64,000 nt of DNA from Halobaculum roseum (lineage in GTDB: Archaea > Halobacteriota > Halobacteria > Halobacteriales > Haloferacaceae), in the NCBI RefSeq assembly GCF_019880245.1, contig NZ_CP082286.1, forward strand, positions 2,622,521-2,686,520, written 5' to 3'. The notes below the pieces were generated by a model, which did not search any database, was not told where the DNA came from, and saw only the letters and a program-made list of their open reading frames with translations. This document shows, in pieces, positions 61,302 through 64,000 of this stretch (its first letter is position 1; the number at the start of each line of letters is the position of its first letter). Position numbers and translations under genes: made by a program.

Positions 61302-61919
61302 TCAGCCGTCGTAGCTGATGTAGCTCGCGGCGTCGTCGGCGAAGGCGACCGCGTCGGCGCCGAAGGAGTCCGCATAGCGGACGACGAGCGCGATGACCGC
61401 CTCCGGCCGGGCGACCCGGTACCCCTCCTCGGTGTCGAGCAGGCCGGCCTCGGCGAGTTCGCCCGCGTACGTCGAGACGGTCGGCCGCGACACGTCGAGC
61501 GCGCGCGCCAGGTCTGCGCCGGAGGCGTCGGGCTCGCGGAGCAGCCCGAGGACCATCCCTCGCGGCGTCTCGCGCCGGAGGTAGCCGAGCGCGCGGCGCT
61601 CGAACGCGGAGAACCGCCCCGCCGGGAAGTACCGACGGTAGTCGCCGTCCTTTTGCGATATCACCTCGCCCGCCGACTCCAGTCGCTTGAGGTGGTGTTG
61701 GGTCTCGCCGGTCGCCAGCGAGAGGTCGTCACGGAGCTTCGAGAAGTGCGCGCCGGGCGTCGTCGCGAGGTAGCCGCGGATGGCGTCGCGGGCGGCGGAG
61801 TCGTCGTCGCCGTCGGCGGCAGCGCGCGCCCGGCCGCCGGCCGCCAGGGGCGTCGCGGCCCCCAGCGCGGCGAAGCGCCGAAGGGTGGCGCGCTTGTCCG
61901 CGTCGACCTCGCGTGTCAC
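61302..61919 (-). CDS. Double winged-helix transcriptional regulator
   Basis: 205 residues from GTG 61919; a TATA-like CCCTTTTGCCC (about 61941-61951, minus strand) is centred about 26 nt upstream, so the longer frame to 61946 is not used. Two HTH units are visible: GAHFSKLRDDLSLATGETQHHLKRLESAGEV (about 58-88) and PDASGADLARALDVSRPTVSTYAGELAEAGLL (about 130-162). Before them is a short Ala-rich segment (about 15-45) that may be hydrophobic. The architecture is common among haloarchaeal regulators whose signals are unknown. It converges on the isochorismatase gene. Confidence 0.8.
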   Translation of the reverse strand: MTREVDADKRATLRRFAALGAATPLAAGGRARAAADGDDDSAARDAIRGYLATTPGAHFSKLRDDLSLATGETQHHLKRLESAGEVISQKDGDYRRYFPAGRFSAFERRALGYLRRETPRGMVLGLLREPDASGADLARALDVSRPTVSTYAGELAEAGLLDTEEGYRVARPEAVIALVVRYADSFGADAVAFADDAASYISYDG

Positions 61920-62078
61920 ACCGCACCGTAGCGAGGTCCCGGGCAAAAGGGTGTCGTTGTGGCAGGCGGTGACAAGCCGACGAGCGACCGGTAGCGAGCC
62001 TGCAACAACCGGATCAGCGATCGACGGCAGCCGAGCCGACCGCGACGCGCCCCGGCGTGGCGACCGGCGACGCGTCGA

Positions 62079-63260
62079 TCACTCCGTTTCGGTCTCCGGC
62101 TCCTCGCCGCCGGCGCCGTCGTCGGCTTCCGCGACCACGTCGTCCGCGGACTCCATCGTGTCCTCCTCGTCGGCCTCGGCGACGACCTCGTCGGCGGACT
62201 TGATCGTGCCGCCGATGTCGCCCTCCTTCACCGCGGCGGCCTCCTGTTCGAGCGCCTCGGTGTCCATCTGGGCGGCCTCGTCGATCTCGCCGAGGATGTC
62301 CTCGATGTCGTCGAGCCCGAGCATCTCGCGGGTCTCGCTGTCGAAGTCGAGCGAGTCGAGTCCCTCGGAGTCCTGCACGTCCGAGCCGGTCAGCTGCTTG
62401 CCGTAGCGGCCGACGAGGCTCGTGAGCTCCTGCGGGAGCACGAACGTGGTGGAGTCGCCCTGGCCGATGCGCTCCAGCGTCTCCATCCCCTTGTCGATGA
62501 TGGCGCGCTCGCCCATCGACTCGGCGGACTTCGCGCGGAGGACCGTCGAGATGGCGTCACCCTGCGCCTCCAGGATCTGGCTCTGCTTTTCCCCCTGCGC
62601 GCGGATGATGTTCGACTGCTTCTCACCCTCGGCGGACTCGACGGCGGAGCGGCGTTCACCCTGCGCCTCGAGGATCATGGCGCGGCGACGGCGCTCGGCG
62701 GAGGTCTGCTGCTCCATCGCCTGCTGGACGTCCTTCGAGGGGTTGACCTCGCGCACCTCGACGGACTCGACGCGGATCCCCCACTCGTCGGTGGGCTCGT
62801 CGAGCTCCTTGCGGATCCGCGCGTTGATCTCCTGTCGCTTGTTCAGCGTGTCGTCGAGCTCCATGTCGCCCAGCACGGCGCGGAGGGTCGTCTGGGCGAG
62901 GTTGGAGACGGCGACCTTGTAGTCCTCGACCTCGAGGAACGCCTTCTTCGCGTCCATCACCTTGATGTAGACGACGGCGTCGGCGGTCACCGGCGAGTTG
63001 TCGCGGGTGATCGCCTCCTGGCGGGGCACGTCGAGCGTCTGCGTCCGCATGTCGAAGGTGTACGTCCGCGAGACGAACGGCGGGACGATGTTGATACCCG
63101 GTTCGAGCAGCTTTCGGTACTCGCCGAACACCGTGAGGGCCTTCTTCTCGTAGGCGTCGACGATGACGATCGCCTGATAGACGGCGACGATCGCGACGAT
63201 CAGGAACAGCAGTCCGACGATCGCCGGACCGATCCCGACGATCTGCAGTGGGAGGACCAT
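62079..63260 (-). CDS. SPFH/stomatin-family protein
   Basis: 393 residues. An N-terminal transmembrane helix (about 9-33, IGPAIVGLLFLIVAIVAVYQAI) is followed by the SPFH domain (about 40-215): LEPGINIVPPFVSRTYTFDMRTQTLDVPRQEAITRDNSPVTADAVVYIKV. A coiled coil (about 195-260, rich in QQTSAERRRRAMILEAQGER and repeated AEGEKQSNIIRAQGEKQSQILEAQG) and a long acidic tail follow. Stomatin-like proteins oligomerise on membranes and work with NfeD proteins. An nfeD-type gene lies 68 nt upstream on the same strand. Confidence 0.94.
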   Translation of the reverse strand: MVLPLQIVGIGPAIVGLLFLIVAIVAVYQAIVIVDAYEKKALTVFGEYRKLLEPGINIVPPFVSRTYTFDMRTQTLDVPRQEAITRDNSPVTADAVVYIKVMDAKKAFLEVEDYKVAVSNLAQTTLRAVLGDMELDDTLNKRQEINARIRKELDEPTDEWGIRVESVEVREVNPSKDVQQAMEQQTSAERRRRAMILEAQGERRSAVESAEGEKQSNIIRAQGEKQSQILEAQGDAISTVLRAKSAESMGERAIIDKGMETLERIGQGDSTTFVLPQELTSLVGRYGKQLTGSDVQDSEGLDSLDFDSETREMLGLDDIEDILGEIDEAAQMDTEALEQEAAAVKEGDIGGTIKSADEVVAEADEEDTMESADDVVAEADDGAGGEEPETETE

Positions 63261-63328
63261 GGCTAGCGCTTCGACCGTCGGGGCTTAAGGGTTCTCCCGC
63301 TGTCACGCTCCGAGTGGCCGACGGCGGC

Positions 63329-63973
63329 TCACTCGCGCTCGGATTCCCGTTCTCGCTCGGCCTCGTCGTTCCCCTCTTCGTCCGCGTTCGTGTTCACGTC
63401 GTTCGCATCGTTCGCGTCTGCGTCCACGCCGTCCACATCCGCGCGTTCCGCCTCCCGGCGTCCCTTCGCCAGTTCCCGGTCGATGTCGTCGACGCCGCCC
63501 GCCAGCGACTCGACGGTGAGGACGTTGCCGCCGCCGGGATCGACGACGAGCACCTCGGTTCCCTCGGCGATCTCGCCGTCGACCGAGCGCGCGGAGTAGT
63601 ACGGGTTGAACCCGCCCTCGTCGAGCTTCACCTCGCCGCCCGTGGGCGTGACGGTCTCGGTGACCCGGGCGGTCGACCCTCGAAGCGACCGGGAGTCGGA
63701 GGTCTGTGCCTGTCCCTTCCCGCCGTAGAGGTCGAACTCGTGGTAGCCGTAGAACGCGAGCGCGCCGAACACGAGCACGAGCAGGCCGAGCACGAACGGC
63801 CCGGCCAGCGGCCCGAGCGCGAGCCCGACGAGCCCGGCGGCGAGCAGCGCGACCCCGATGACGACGAAGTGCGCACCGGGAGCCAGCGCCTCCGCGATGG
63901 ACAGCACGAGCCCGGCCGCGATCAACACGAGCGGCAGGGTCTCCGGGGCGACGAGGCCCGACTGGAGCAACAT
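63329..63973 (-). CDS. NfeD-family membrane protein (partner of the stomatin)
   Basis: 214 residues. Three hydrophobic helices (about 13-32, 36-53, 55-72) are followed by an OB-fold domain (about 96-155, RGSTARVTETVTPTGGEVKLDEGGFNPYYSARSVDGEIAEGTEVLVVDPGGGNVLTVES), the standard short-form NfeD (NfeD1b) layout without the ClpP-like protease domain. A C-terminal Asp/Asn/Glu-rich tail (about 170-214) is encoded by short repeats. Gene order nfeD-stomatin is conserved in prokaryotes, and the two proteins interact. Confidence 0.9.
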   Translation of the reverse strand: MLLQSGLVAPETLPLVLIAAGLVLSIAEALAPGAHFVVIGVALLAAGLVGLALGPLAGPFVLGLLVLVFGALAFYGYHEFDLYGGKGQAQTSDSRSLRGSTARVTETVTPTGGEVKLDEGGFNPYYSARSVDGEIAEGTEVLVVDPGGGNVLTVESLAGGVDDIDRELAKGRREAERADVDGVDADANDANDVNTNADEEGNDEAERERESERE

Positions 63974-64000
63974 GGACGGGTCTTGGGGACGGCGGGGTTA

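Overview
The window is high-GC chromosomal DNA from a halophilic archaeon (class Halobacteria, probably Haloferacales-like). The evidence is strongly acidic proteins, very high G/C at third codon positions, archaeal information-processing genes (aIF2-alpha, Nop10, S27e, L44e, L10e, archaeal DnaG, RPA with its partner proteins), GTG starts that overlap upstream stops as GTGA, and TATA-like boxes 25-30 nt before many starts, as expected for leaderless mRNAs.

Layout. 1-12.6 kb: a J-domain membrane protein, KDG kinase, MutL, a type II GAPDH, a YfcE-like phosphodiesterase, phosphoglycerate kinase and an MsbA-like ABC exporter. 12.7-18.5 kb: tRNA-Val and tRNA-Phe, each followed by repeated copies of its own 3' end. 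Between the tRNAs lie malate:quinone oxidoreductase and a sodium symporter. Behind tRNA-Phe is a 1.4 kb lower-GC insert with a two-gene, toxin-antitoxin-like operon. 18.5-23 kb: an arylsulfotransferase-like protein, DoxX, EthD, a cold-shock protein, the mismatch endonuclease NucS and ribosomal protein L10e. 23.2-33.4 kb: an acyl-CoA catabolism region (thiolase plus DUF35 partner, two acyl-CoA dehydrogenases, an APH-like kinase, an SDR, a VOC protein, alpha/beta hydrolases, a regulator). 33.4-39.3 kb: regulators, a DsbA-like protein, small membrane proteins and MutS. 39.4-49 kb: a PAS remnant, the rpa1-rpap1-rpe operon, a coiled-coil protein, SppA, a DUF373 protein and an aldo/keto reductase. 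49.2-53 kb: PAC2, nop10, aIF2-alpha, S27e and L44e, split by an extra membrane-protein gene. 53-64 kb: geranylgeranyl reductase, a second DUF373 protein, iPGM, DnaG, a YqcI/YcgG protein coupled to an isochorismatase, a regulator, and a stomatin/NfeD pair.

Functional themes. Lower glycolysis/gluconeogenesis is represented by kdgK, gapB, pgk and gpmI. Genome maintenance is represented by mutL, mutS, nucS, the RPA operon and dnaG. Both canonical MutS/MutL and the alternative NucS mismatch system lie within 35 kb.

The most unusual non-coding signals are two. First, three copies of a 131-134 bp element (50090, 55973, 56335) have conserved ends and a conserved core, but enclose a 13-14 bp stem whose sequence differs in every copy while staying perfectly self-complementary. 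Second, tRNA 3'-end fragments are iterated behind two different tRNA genes, and at both loci a fragment is preceded by the same 17-bp motif.
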